Assembly (NCBI GenBank): GCA_944474755.1
Contig: OX104120.1
Coordinates: forward strand, 22,865,242 to 22,929,241
From: Limnoperna fortunei
Taxonomy: Eukaryota; Mollusca; Bivalvia; Mytilida; Modiolidae
Reading direction: 5' to 3'
DNA length: 64,000 nucleotides
Shown here: piece after piece, positions 36,125-49,444 of the stretch
Layout: every line of letters starts with the position of its first letter
How positions within the stretch are numbered: the first letter of the stretch is position 1
Translations under genes and position numbers: made by a program
Notes under the pieces: model-generated
The model's input: only the letters and a program-made list of their open reading frames with translations
Told to the model about the DNA's origin: nothing
Database searches by the model: none

Positions 36125-38840
36125 CTGAGTGTAGCCAATCAGACTATCAACCACAACTTACAGCTGTTTCTGAATATGACCAATAAACAGTACTATACAT
36201 AGATACTGAAGGCAACCAAAACTTACACCTGATTCTGAAAATGACCAAAACCCAGTACTGTACATAGATACTAAAGGCTATCATAGATTACAGCTGTTTC
36301 TGAATAGGACCAAAACCCAGTACTGAACAGATACTAAAGGCTATCACAGCTAACAGCTGTTTCTGAATATGACCAAAACCCAGTACTGTACATAGATACT
36401 AAAGACTATCACAGCTAACAGCTGTTTCTGAATAGGACCAAAACCCAGTACTGTACATAGATACTAAAGGCTACCACAGCTAACAGCTGTTTCTGAATAT
36501 GACCAAAACCCAGTACTGTACATAGATAATAAGGCTATCACAGCTAACAACTGTTTCTGAATATGACCAAAACCCAGTACTGTACATAGATACTAAAGGC
36601 TATCACAGCTAACAGCTGTTTCTGAATATGACCAAAACCCAGTACTGTACATAGATACTAAAGGCTATCATAGATTACAGCTGTTTCTGAATAGGACCAA
36701 AACCCAGTACTGAACAGATACTAAAGGCTACCACAGCTAACAGCTGTTTCTGAATATGACCAAAACCCAGTACTGTACATAGATAATAAGGCTATCACAG
36801 CTAACAACTGACCAAAACCCAGTACTGTACATAGATACTAAAGGCTATCACAGCTTACAGCTGTTTCTGAATATGACCAAAACCCAGTACTGTACATAGA
36901 TACTAAAGGCTATCACAGCTAACAGCTGACCAAAACCCAGTACTGTACATAGATATTAAAGGCTATCACAGCTTACAGATGACCAAAACCCAGTACTGTA
37001 CATAGATACTAAAGGCTATCACAGCTAACAGCTGTTTCTGAATAGGACCAAAACCCAGTACTGTACATAGATACTAAAGGCTATCACAGCTAACAGCTGT
37101 TTCTGAATAGGACCAAAACCCAGTACTGTACATAGATACTAAAGGCTATCACAGCTTACAGCTGACCAAAACCCAGTACTGTACATAGATACTAAAGGCT
37201 ATCACAGCTAACAGCTGTTTCTGAATATGACCAAAACCCAGTACTGTACATAGATACTAAAGGCTATCACAGCTTACAGCTGACCAAAACCCAGTACTGT
37301 ACATAGATACTAAAGGCTATCACAGCTAACAGCTGTTTCTGAATATGACCAAAACCCAGTACTGTACATAGATACTAAAGGCTATCACAGCTTACAGCTG
37401 ACCAAAACCCAGTACTGTACATAGATACTAAAGGCTATCACAGCTAACAGCTGTTTCTGAATATGACCAAAACCCGGTACTGTACATAGATACTAAAGGC
37501 TATCACAGCTTACAGCTGACCAAAACCCAGTACTGTACATAGATACTAAAGGCTATCACAGCTTACAGCTGACCAAAACCCAGTACTGTACATAGATACT
37601 AAAGGCTATCACAGCTTACAGCTGACCAAAACCCAGTACTGTACATAGATACTAAAGGCTATCACAGCTAACAGCTGTTTCTGAATATGACCAAAACCCA
37701 GTACTGTACATAGATACTAAAGGCTATCACAGCTTACAGCTGACCAAAACCCAGTACTGTACATAGATACTAAAGGCTATCACAGCTAACAGCTGTTTCT
37801 GAATATGACCAAAACCCAGTACTGTACATAGATACTAAAGGCTATCACAGCTTACAGCTGACCAAAACCCAGTACTGTACATAGATACTAAAGGCTATCA
37901 CAGCTAACAGCTGACCAAAACCCAGTACTGCACATAGATACTAAAGGCTATCACAGCTAACAGCTGTTTCTGAATATGACCAAAACCCAGTACTGTACAT
38001 AGATACTAAAGGCTATCACAGCTTACAGCTGACCAAAACCCAGTACTGTACATAGATACTAAAGGCTATCACAGCTAACAGCTGACCAAAACCCAGTACT
38101 GTACATAGATACTAAAGGCTACCACAGCTAACAGCTGTTTCTGAATATGACAAAAACCCAGTACTGTACATAGATACTAAAGGCTATCACAGCTAACAGC
38201 TGTTTCTGAATAGGACCAAAACCCAGTACTGTACATAGATACTAAAGGCTATCACAGCTAACAGCTGTTTCTGAATATGACCAAAACCCAGTACTGTACA
38301 TAGATACTAAAGGCTATCACAGCTTACAGCTGACCAAAACCCAGTACTGTACATAGATACTAAAGGCTATCACAGCTTACAGCTGACCAAAACCCAGTAC
38401 TGTACATAGATACTAAAGGCTATCACAGCTTACAGCTGTTTCTGAATATGACCAAAACCCAGTACTGCACATAGATACTAAAGGCTATCACAGCTTACAG
38501 CTGTTTCTGAATAGGACAAAAACCCAGTACTGTACATACTAAAGGCTATCACAGCTTACAGCTGACCAAAACCCAGTACTGTACATAGATACTAAAGGCT
38601 ATCACAGCTTACAGCTGACCAAAACCCAGTACTGTACATAGATACTAAAGGCTATCACAGCTTACAGCTGACCAAAACCCAGTACTGTACATAGATACTA
38701 AAGGCTATCACAGCTTACAGCTGACCAAAACCCAGTACTGTACATAGATACTAAAGGCTATCACAGCTTACAGCTGTTTCTGAATATGACCAAAACCCAG
38801 TACTGTACATAGATACTAAAGGCTATCACAGCTTACAGTG
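36125..38840. repeat. 2.7-kb minisatellite with 65-bp and 53-bp unit types
   Basis: About 45 units of ACCAAAACCCAGTACTGTAC ATAGATACTAAAGGCTATCACAGCT followed by (A/T)ACAGCTG. Long units add a 12-bp TTTCTGAATATG (or AATAGG), short units lack it. Short units mostly have GCTTACAGCTG and long ones GCTAACAGCTG, so they form distinct subtypes. Alternating long-short runs occur around 37140-37500 and 37680-37860. The left edge (36125-36240) is diverged, the interior almost identical. Confidence 0.95.
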
Positions 38841-39805
38841 TTTTTTTAATGTGTTTCAATAATACTTTTAATCACTTGATGTTGTCTTATCTTCATTTTA
38901 ATCTCCTCTACAAAATTAGACTTTTAGAAAGACTTGTCAAACCAGCTATAAATGGCACCTCTGTTTTGATCACTGGCTAGAAAAGACATTTTTTTCCATC
39001 TCACTGATCAAGATGTACGGGATTGAAACATGCATATATCCTGGGAAACTGCTAAAATTGTTTTACTGTCCATGTCCCTGATCCCCCTTTATACACAGGT
39101 CTGACTGTAAATTGACAACTGTAAAACCAGAGGCTCCATGAAGCCTGTCCCCACTCAGCAGGATTACCTATGAGTGAAATAAACAATTCTAAGAACCAAA
39201 ACTAGAAATTTGGTTGAGAATCATCCAAAAACAATCGATTCTATTCATGAAATAGTTTTGCATGTCCTCTGTCAAGTACCAGCAGCTGTGTGGATAAACT
39301 AAGGGTACATAATACAGTTCATAATTATAATATTATTGATTGCCTCTGTATGTATTGCCTCTGTGTAAATACCATCAGTACTGGTAGCCATCTTTCACCA
39401 TGAAACAACAAACTTGACAAGACCCACTTATAATAACTCAAAGCTTATTTATCTACTTTAATCTGATATACTGCTTAAGTTATTTTCATATTTTTCTAAC
39501 AGCATTATATGTCAACACTGTTCCTGATAAAAAATTTATTACAATTCAATTAACATCTGTAAAGGATCTTCCTGGGAATAATTCTGCCAAGTTCCAAAGA
39601 TTTCTGATTTCTGATAAACCTAAACTGTAAAATCATATGAAGTAGGAAGATGGGCACAGCTCATATTTATCCTGGGCCTAGAAAACATACATAGGAAATA
39701 CCCTACCGAATATTTTATATGACTGTTCCAAGGCATACGTTAATGTCATCGTATTATGCCACTATAACATACATTGGAAGTACCCCATGAAATGTTTTAT
39801 ATGAC
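38841..39805. other. Unique stretch left of the TIR element
   Basis: No exon or repeat apart from its right end (about 39700-39805), where a ~75-bp unit (CCCCATGAAATGTTTTATAT GAC...) begins that is repeated after the transposon at 41682-41800. Confidence 0.5.
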
Positions 39806-41681
39806 CGGTGTGACTTTTTACCCAAACTTACCCAAACTATACCAAAACTAGAGGAATGTATTCACACGAATACGACTTACCCGCCCAAGTTGTTTTCGAG
39901 CACAAATGTTGAACAATATAGTACCCAATGCAGTCAAGATCATGGGTATACACGCACGATTCAAGCGCTTTTTATTTTTTTTTCAATCTGTCAATATTTT
40001 TCCACTTGCAGCAAAAGACTTCAACATCTTGTTATTATTTCTGACTGAAAATTTTCACCATTCAGTTTTCCATTTGTTGCCAATGACACTTAATTAATAT
40101 GTTGAAAAGTAACCCAACGTTGTTATAACCTGATTCAGCACGGAAACTATCAACACACAGTGTAGAATGGTAACGGACTTATCGCGTTTTTTCTGTTTAA
40201 TAAAACGGACTAATCGGATTAAGCAAATGACTGCTCGTGCCAGTAAACATGAAGTAACTCAGAAAAATGAGTTCAAATGATAACAAGAAGAGGTAAGTTT
40301 TATTAAAAACCATACTCACGAAATACTTAATTTATCTATGATAACTCCTAGAAAATGTTACGTCGACGTACCTCGTGGTTATTTCACAAAGTACAAATAG
40401 AAAAATCGAGAAAAGCAAACATGAATTTATATCATTCATCGTCAAATTGATACAAACAATAACTTTTTATGTTTAGAGATGTCCTGTTTTGAGTTAAAAA
40501 TACATTCAACAAAGCTCTAAAATTGAACAATAATAATTTGCTAACCCGATAAGTCCGTTAAACAGAAAAAACTCGATAAGTCCGTTACCCAACTACACCG
40601 TGCAACAATAAGAAAAATAATTAGATTTAAAAAAAATAAACAAACGTGAAATAGATAGATAAAATCTGAGATTTTTTTTATTAAATCCCCCCACCCCTTT
40701 TCCTCAATATAATAAATTGGCATTCAAAACCACGTGGGTATATTTAAATCCACTGTGTTATCTATCTACACTGCAGCTGTAGCTGTGTAGGCTATTTATA
40801 GAACAGTGTGCACAACAGTGAACAAAGAACATTAATTAGGGAATGTCTCACTAATAATTTAATTAATAAAAGTGAAGATTTGTATTAATTTAAAAAAGTA
40901 ATACAATCGATAATTTATAATCTACAATTTTTCACTATCTTTTAAAATTATTCCACGTGACTATGTTTTCTAAATTATGTCACGTGACTTTTTCATAAAT
41001 GCACAACCACGTGATATATTTAAATACCTGTGTTATCGATCGACAACGTTGGTTATTTATAGAACAGTGCACACAGCATTGAACAAAGAAACCTTAATTA
41101 GTGAATATCTCATTAATAATTTAATTAATCAAAAAAAGAGCGCCGTTCGTCTATTGTACTAAATGGGACCGATAATCCCTGCAAGTTTGAGCTCTTAATA
41201 TTGTGTAGTTTTCGGATAAAAACGGTTTCACACAAAATCTGTGACGGACAAAATTTTGCCAAAGTGAATACATTACTTACCCGCCTCCTACAGGAGGGCG
41301 GGTAAGTAACAAACATTAAAATAACATTTTTTACATTTCTATCATGTTTAAACATTTTATATACTATATTTTTGATGGGAAATGTTATAAAAGTGAAGTT
41401 AACATGAAATTTAATATGGAATAAACGTGCATTTAAATTTTTTGTTGTTGTTTATTTAGTACCAATAATGTCATTTTAATGATAGTTTGGGTAATACATT
41501 TTTCATGATCAGAAGGGGCTTCATAAGGATCGATTTTTAATAGCGAAAATTGTCATACTAACTTCACTTTTATAACATTTTCTATACAAAATATATCATA
41601 TAAAATGTTTAAACATAATAAAAATGCAAAAAATGTTAGTTTAATGTGTGTTTGGGTAAGTTTGGGTAAAAAGTCACACCC
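39806..41681. mobile_element. 1.88-kb non-autonomous TIR DNA transposon
   Basis: Terminal inverted repeats of about 31 bp (GGTGTGACTTTTTACCCAAA... and its reverse complement) are flanked by a 9-bp direct repeat TTATATGAC at 39797-39805 and 41682-41690. An uninterrupted paralogue of the insertion site (CATGAAATGTTTTATATGAC TGTTCC) lies at about 41750-41775, confirming the junctions. No transposase frame. Inside: a nested element (40156-40602), a ~150-bp direct duplication (40725-40875 and 40995-41130), a hairpin TTACCCGCC...GGCGGGTAA near 41276-41310 and a ~95-bp inverted pair (41310-41405 / 41560-41645). The 9-bp duplication would fit Mutator-like elements, 8 bp would fit hAT; superfamily open. 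Confidence 0.85.
40156..40602. mobile_element. Nested 447-bp MITE
   Basis: Inverted ends CACAGTGTAG...GGTAACGGACTTATCG and the reverse complement of CGATAAGTCCGTTACC...CTACACCGTG run for about 45 bp with few mismatches, continuing into TTTTTTCTGTTTAA. CAACA flanks both ends (40151-40155, 40603-40607). No coding capacity. It sits inside the 39806-41681 element and so inserted later. Confidence 0.75.
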
Positions 41682-41830
41682 TTATATGACTGTTCCAAGC
41701 TCGACATTAATGTCATCGTATTATGCTGACTATACATTGGAAGTACCCCATGAAATGTTTTATATGACTGTTCCAAGCTAGACGTTAATGTCATTGTCTT
41801 TGTATTTATCGTTTCTGTTACATGTATTTG
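41682..41830. repeat. ~75-bp tandem unit flanking the transposon
   Basis: TGACTGTTCCAAGCT(C/A)GAC(A/G)TTAATGTCAT... is present twice here and once before 39805. The array predates the transposon insertion. Confidence 0.75.
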
Positions 41831-44800
41831 CTTTTCAATAATTTTTTGAGTTTTTTTGTCTTTAAGTGATGAATTGTGAGTTTTGTTTGGTTTTATATCT
41901 CCTCTGTACATAGTACATTTGAAACGGGAATGTGGTTTGTGTAAAGAGTTGATACATATGATAATACACAGATAAACATGCAGAATACTTGTTTTCAAAA
42001 GAAAACAGGTGCACAAAATAAAACTTTCAAAATGCATTAGAAACAAATGCACACATCTAACTGCCAATATTAGTGTATCAAAACATCTTATATGTTAGTG
42101 CCAATAATTTCCTACTTCCATTACTCAGAAATATGTTGAGCAAAACAACAATATGCCAACATATGTGTTTTGTTTTTGTCAAATTTCATTTCATATTTCA
42201 AAAGTGCTCAATAATTATGAACATGTGAAATTTATTACATTTTCAATTAGAATATCTTTCAAAGACAACATCAATCAAAGTTTTTTGCTAATTGCTTTTC
42301 GTTTACCTGGCGGGGGAAGCATATCAAGCTACAATTCCCAGGAGTAATTATTTTGAGGGGGTAGCACATCATGATGTAATTGCCAGTCTAATTAGTTTAA
42401 CTTGCTATCTGAGTCACTTTGAAACTCTCAGCAGAAACTGTCTTTTTGGAGGAACGCAGCTTTTAAACCCGTCTAATCATCATCATATACTAAGTACATT
42501 AACTTAATCTAATAAATAAGGTTTAATATCATGTACTGGTAACCTTCCATTTTAATGTCTGACAGTGATGATCATAAACACAGCTTACATATTGATTGTT
42601 TTTGGTCCAGATTCAAAATATTTTTAGCTAAAAATATACTTGAGATATGAACAAGACGCCTTGGAGAAATATGGACTACAACAAAACTATGACAGACTGT
42701 TTTGACTAAACTACAAGGGAAAACGAGGCTAACCAGTAGGGCACTCAGACAACTTTAATGTTGGACTGTCTACATGGAGACAAGATAGCTGAAACTCAAA
42801 TTAAAAGATTGTTTAGTTTGTTTGTATGGGGTTTAATCCCATTTTCAGCAATTTCTCAGCTATCTCATGGCATCCAGTTTTTATAAAGTGGCAAATGCGC
42901 CAAAATTTTAGCAGGAAAACTAGCAATCCTCCTTGTCAATAAAGGATGGAGTCTAACAAACCTTGCCTGCTCAAGCATGCTCAGTGTTGACAGGACACAT
43001 AAGTGAAGAAGTAGACATTCTGGCTTACTTAGTAATTAAGTTACCACTGATTTGTCCAAGGTAAGAGATTCCTTTCAAATTATCTGACTTACTCAATTTA
43101 CAACATAGTAAATAATCAAGTTTACCAATGACTTGTTGATGGCTTACTCTTAAATAATCCAGACAGCTACAAAAAGCTGCTAAAAATGTGAAATAAACAT
43201 TTTTTCACATTTGTTAAGTGAGGATAAAAAGCTAATAGCTGGTAAAAAAACAACCTCATAATTGACTAGACTTCTTCTAAGACAATATTATCTACATTTT
43301 GACAGACATTTATATGAAACCCAGCTCCCTTTGGAAGGCGATTGCAACACAAAAGGTGAGACAATGTCTAGACAAAGAAAGGTCCTAACAATGAGTCCCT
43401 GCTGACTTCTGTACAAATATTGCTATATCTTCAGTATGTCTGGAATGATCTTAACCACATAAAAACACAACTGCAGTCATTCTTTGTTAATCAAAATCTA
43501 ATTTCATCTCCCTATAAGGATCAGGGAAGCCACACTGGTAATAAATAAATGCTTATATTAGGCAAATATCTGTCTGAATACGATGTCATTTACCGAAAAT
43601 CATATTGGATCTGAAGGGAGTCGTGATGCCATTAAATTAAAACACAAATACTATCCCCTGCACAGATGTATTGATGAATCTCTAAGATGAGGCATTATGT
43701 AAAAGATTACATCACTCCATGACGTAATGGTGCATTTTCCCGACATTTTACTGCAATATTAAGCACTATCTGATTGGAAGAAAATAAACTATCTTAAATT
43801 TTCTTCAACAACAAAAACAGAAATCAAAGAAAAATATATATTTGATAATACTTTCCTGCTGTTTAATTAGAAATGAATTATAAATATACAGATATATCTG
43901 CAAAACATGTAAATAAACAAATAAAATGTTGAAATGCAGCATAAAATGCTGGAAAAGAACATTGGCTTCAATGGCTTGTAGTCTATCAGTGAATTCATCG
44001 CATTAATTTATTACAAGATTTGTAATTATTAAAACAGAAAATGCACCCTGTAAGAAACAAAGCAAGAATACAGATGTAGCCTCTTATCTTTAAGAGGACC
44101 TCAAATTAAGTTCTCCACACTAACTCAAGCTGTCATTACATTTGTGACACAATAAACCATTTCTCCATCCATTTCTTCAGCAACAGTGACTATTAAGCTA
44201 TTAAGAAAATAATTATACGGCAGGACAACAGAGAAACGTAAATTATCTAATTAACGAACTGTCATTCTACTTACAATAATTGTCTCAAAGCCACATGTCT
44301 GACTAAAAACAATTCCATCACTTTACTCTCTCAACAAGAAATTACACTGCTATCAAGTTTTCAAAGATTTTATGGAAATTCCATATAACAATTTAGAACT
44401 ACTCTAGGAACCAATTCCAGAAAAATCCAATATGCAAATGAAACTGTCAAGAAAAGAACATGACGTCTTCCGTTTTTTGTATTATTTCCGGCTACTGGAC
44501 TGAAGTTTTGTTCCAGAACGTCAATCAAACAAGATCAAAAGTTATAAATATATATGAAATATATTACTATAACTGTCCTAGTATCAAGTTACAAGATGTG
44601 GTATAAGACAGGGCCCAAGGGCAGATGACAATCTTGTGGTTATTGTAGTTCTGGCTTTCAGCTGTGAAATGAACCATAAATGACTGGGTTAATAATGAAA
44701 TTAAAGGCTTCCTTTGATGACATGCAAGAACATTAAGAGTGGGGGATGTTATGAAATGTAATGTACCAAGCAAAATGATGACACAGGAAAAATATTTTCA

Positions 44801-45821
44801 ATTAAAATTCTTGAGAATACTATTACTTGATGAATTTTGTTGAAATATTTTTAGAAAAAAAATGAATTAAAACTGCTTAAATTTGATAAACTAGTAATAA
44901 TTTGGTATTTATGACATGATAATGCTGTAATCTGCTATTTTATAATTTTCTCATTTTTTTATTTTTCGTAGACAAAAAAAGAAAAAATTATATCAAGCAA
45001 TCTTGCTACAGTTTAAGGTTCTTTTAGACAAGATTAAAATAATTTGTATGCAAGTTCTATTTCTTTTTACTTGAATATCCTCAATACAAAAATAAACATT
45101 GGCCTTCTCTACCCATAAAGCATTTAATTTATAATCAGATGTCCAATATGGCAAGCAGTTAATGCTAACTTGATCAAATTATGATAAATGTCCATTTCCT
45201 AGGAGTGTCCACTTTGACAAATTACTGATGACCACAGCATCAATTATTTCAAATATACAAATATAATAGTGTAGTCCATCTGTTCACACATTTTTATGTA
45301 GATAAATCATTTTCAGCACACTAGAACACTATTTTGATATCATTATGGTCCCCCACAAAAATACATATTTTGTGAAAAGCCGGAATGTGGTGGGTAAGGT
45401 TTATTCAAAGTTATAATATATTTTTTATATATTTTTTGTTGCAAGTATGTTAAGGCATTTTTTTTCTTAGTATTCAAGACATTTACTTAATTTGATCAAA
45501 TTATTTAAAGTCATGCTACTATTGCTTTAAAAATGTAGTTAACAAAGTACATTCATTAAGCTTGAAAGCTTAAAGTTAACTTTTCATCTTGTTATCCTGT
45601 TAAATTATTTTCATGTTCATAACAGTTCTAGCAGTACAAGGTCAATTAGAATGCTTGGCTAATTCCATGTCAAGCTTGAATTAAACAATGTACCTTCAAC
45701 TTTTATTGTGAACACCTAAGATAACTATTGTCAACTTAAGGCACTGTTCGATTCTAGAATAATTGTAGGCACTGTTTGGTTCTAAAATAACTTAAACAGT
45801 TTAAAATAAAATATATATATG
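41831..45821. other. Mostly unique intronic or intergenic DNA
   Basis: A SINE at 42813-43045 is the only element recognised. The segments 42280-42480 and 43300-44560 are free of repeats and compositionally more complex (TAATTAG and similar motifs), which could mark conserved regulatory sequence, but nothing in the sequence alone proves this. Confidence 0.4.
42813..43045 (-). mobile_element. Diverged SINE copy
   Basis: TTTGTTTGTATGGGGTTTAA, TTTCAGCAATTTCTCAGCTA and CATGGCATCCAGTTTTTAT match the 3' body of the 18-kb SINE on the minus strand; the middle is deleted or altered and the head degenerate. Confidence 0.7.
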
Positions 45822-46671
45822 CAGGGCTCACCACACTGGGCGAAGTGGGCGACAAAGTCGCCCTACTATTACCTGAAGTCGCCCTAAGGCGCCTCAAAAG
45901 CGAAGTCGAAGTCGCCCTGTCATTTCCCTCAAGTCGCCCGATGGTTCACATAAGATACTTGTAAATCTGGTCCAAATACTTCACCCAGATTACCAATTTA
46001 TCAGTAAATGTGTAATTCCAATAAAAAAACGGCAAACAATATGCGTATTTAACATATTTTCAAACGATTAACGTCTTTCAAATGTATTACGCGCCAAGTG
46101 TTTATTTACCCGATATGACTAATTACCGGAAGTGACAACGAAGAAAAGTAATGTACAACGGCCCATAATGAAAAATCGTAATTTTTTTTATAAACAAACA
46201 CTTTTAATTGGTGTCAAACTTCAGTTCTTTCAAAGAATATTGTACTCATAAATGAAGTTTATGTCTACACATATACAAATATTTTTGTTGATCTATTTTT
46301 ATTTGTGAATACCTTGTATGGCCAAAAGTACTAAAGTAGATAGAAAAATAGTCCCTATATTTTTTCATTGATTAATGATAAAGGTTATGTGCTGTTTGAT
46401 ATTGCATACCATGAATACCATGAATAATAATGAAAAAGAAAGAAAAAAAACTGAATCTAAGTGTGTTATGGTTTAAAAAGAGAAATAATCCTGGAAATTG
46501 ATGTAAATAATGAAAAATGTATGTAACTACTGCGAAATTAATTATTTGTACGGTCCCCCTGACTTCTCCCTAGTGTTTCCTGAAGTCTCCCTACCAGGGC
46601 CTGACTTCTCCCTGTTTGGCTGCCAGGGAGAAGTCACTTCTCCCTACTTTTTTAGAGTGTGGTGACCCCTG
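45822..46671. mobile_element. 850-bp hAT-like non-autonomous element
   Basis: Ends CAGGGCTCACCACACT and AGTGTGGTGACCCCTG are inverted repeats with one or two mismatches, starting CAGGG as in many hAT elements. Flanks TATATATG / TATATGAT could be an imperfect 8-bp duplication. Subterminal arrays of GAAGTCGCCCT (left) and, inverted, CTGACTTCTCCCT (right) look like repeated transposase-binding sites. No long ORF inside. Confidence 0.7.
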
Positions 46672-49440
46672 TATATGATGTCATTTATCAAACTGATCAG
46701 CAGCATCATTAGGAATGCTGAATGTTGTTCATTTATTAAATTTTATCAACATGAAACAGAACAGAAAAATCTTAAATCTGATAGTTACATTTACATATTT
46801 ATAGAAAAGAAATCTGTTTAAAAAAGATTCAAGTTTAACACCTGAAAATCAATTATGTGAGAGTTGTCTTTCTTTGACTACAATACACTTTACATATAAT
46901 TAAATTTCAAAGTCAATGTTCTTTGTATATATACAAAATAATTGAAAACTATAAAACTAGAGTAATTATGGTAATAATTAGGTTGGGGAATTATCATTTA
47001 CATATACTGATATTGTTTTATTTAATTTTTATGGGTAGCAAAGAAATGTTATCTTGGATCATATCAACTCTAACATCCATATGACCTTATAAACTTAGTT
47101 CTATATTACTCTAGCACCTGTTTAATCCTATAAACTTTACCATCTAGCTACATGTATAATCATGCTTGTACTAATAAATAATAAATGAATGGGATATGAA
47201 GTAGTAATTGATTAAGGTACAAGTAATTTGTCCATGTCAACTGGTAGTTTTATAATCTTCCTCATTGAACATACGAAAACTGAAACATAAGTTTGTCTTA
47301 TGGAATAGCTTTAGATTTTATGGATACTTGTAAACATATTTAGTTTTTACTGATGGAAATGTTTTTAATATTTCCTTACTGTTGCATGAATTATCATAGA
47401 TTTCATGGCAACATTGAAAACATTTGATTTTTTTTTGGCTAATGACTGCTATCTTGTTACATCTTGATTATTAACATTTCATAGTACAAATGTAACTCTT
47501 TAGATCTGCCACAAGTCCCTTTGAATTTTTGTTTGCTCTTAGAGAGATACATCTTTATTATCAACATTTCCTATTGTACAAAGGCTTTGTATACAAGTGG
47601 ATAGTATAGGAAATGTTGATAATAAAGATGTATCTCTCTAATAGCAAATTCAAAGGGACTTGTGGTAAGTCTTGTAACTTTATAACAGCAAAAAAATTCA
47701 AAGGGACTTGTGGCAAGTCTAAGGTATGCAGAATGAAATATAGGGCATTTAATGGGACATTAAATGATACTCTGCCGCGCTGCATTGTTTTTTAATTTTC
47801 GTGAACAGATTTTACTGAATTACAAATCAGCCTACAGGATCAGCTGAGCATGATGACAGTCCATCTCAGAAGACAATTTTTACCTTAGCCCTGGACCCTA
47901 ATCATTATTTTAAATTGGTACAACTAAAAAACTACAAATGGGATTGTGCTGAAAATTATAGTATATACAGTAATTGTAGTACTTAACAGCTGTGCAAAGT
48001 TTAAACAAAATCTGTTGATAAGTTTTCAAGTTATCATTTGGAAACCGTCAATTGTTGACCAAAAAAATTTAATCAAGATGATTTAAGTCCATTTCTAAGC
48101 TAATTTCCATCGATACCCTTACATTCATTTTGAACAAAAAGTCACGTGACAAAAATTTGACTTAAGTCCAGTGCTTAAATTAGATTGATTGAAGGTATGA
48201 TGATAATATTCATAGAGAAAAATATCTAAAGAAGCGATTTATATATAGTTTAACTGGACGAAAATGTTTGTTAACATCTGGAAACGATGAAATTTGCCGA
48301 CCCAGACCGGTGTCGCAAAATCCGCTGTTTTGCTTATGGAGAGCTCTCTGACATCCCACGCAAAAAAAAAAAAAAGAAAAAAAAGGGTTGGACGGCAGAG
48401 GATTCTCGGACTATGAGGCACGGATGAACACTCATATCCATTGGGAGGGTATCAAATATTACCCCACCACTTTGTGTGGAAGGGTAGACAAAGTGGTTAA
48501 AATAGGTAGATGGTAAACAAATAGTTTACATGATGTTATGCTAGATGTTGTGGAAATACTTGGCACTCTATAAAATCTTATGATAGACATCTTCAGGTAA
48601 TAAGTTATAATTATCTGGTGAAAGATCTTTTATGTATGCTGTCTGTGTGTCCATGCTATCCTACGATTCTTTTAAATATAGGGGATGTAGTACCATATGA
48701 AACTGACAATACTTCAAGGATTAAATGAAATTTACATCCCATCATTCATTACTTCCTATCAACCTTACAAAGCACTCTGTGTTTTCTGTCTTAACTACTC
48801 TGAATTTATGAATTCAAGGAGTTAATTTACTAAGTATATAAATGTTATTCACCTGTTTGTGATTTACCTGATCAAAGAAAGAGATGTTTTAATTTAACTC
48901 TCATTAATATTTAACATATGATTTGTAAGTACAAAGCTAATTTACCCTTTGTTGCTCTGTAGAGGTACCTCCTTACATACAATATGTAGTTATATAAATT
49001 TTGTGTTTCAAGTAATTATAATTACAAACTTAAACTGAACAGAATGCTTAATTGCCTCAAAATTGCTTAATCATCTGTTCAAATGTTTGGAATAAAATCT
49101 GAGACTTTGCTATTCCAATTTGAAAGCCAAACTTTCATATAGTAGATTTTCATGCTTTTTACAATGAGTAGTTACAGGAATGAAATGGTTGCCATACAAA
49201 GAATACAGAAAAACATTCTGGTGCATATTGCTGAGTTGCTATTTTATATAGCAAATGCTGTTAGCTCAAACAGGATTGCCAGATTCAATATCACTTTGTT
49301 GATGTTTAACAGGTCTATTTCAGCTATATTTTGATTGATTGATTGTTTGCTTAATTGTTTGCTTAACGTACAGTCAGAAGTATTTCGGTTATATTCAGGA
49401 CAAAATTAAGTTAACAAACAATAAATCAACCGGAAAAGGG
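46672..49440. other. Stretch with one MITE, otherwise unique
   Basis: Contains the 47503-47673 MITE with a partial duplication of its right end (47689-47722), and an A-rich tract at 48361-48387. No exon recognised. Confidence 0.45.
47503..47673. mobile_element. Palindromic MITE (CAAGTCCC family)
   Basis: Left arm CTGCCACAAGTCCCTTTGAA... and right arm ...TTCAAAGGGACTTGTGGTAAG are inverted over almost the whole length, with inner arms CATCTTTATTATCAACATTT / AAATGTTGATAATAAAGATG. The right end (AAAATTCAAAGGGACTTGTGGCAAGTCT) recurs at 47689-47722. Confidence 0.85.
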
Positions 49441-49444
49441 CTGG

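Noticed and set aside
36125..38840. CRISPR-like array of regular repeats
   Set aside because: Repeats are contiguous without unique spacers, in a eukaryotic intron; this is a minisatellite.
42300..42480. Minus-strand CCGCCAG|GTAAAC donor with preceding non-repetitive sequence
   Set aside because: Only one splice signal and no coding frame; UTR exon or chance cannot be told apart.
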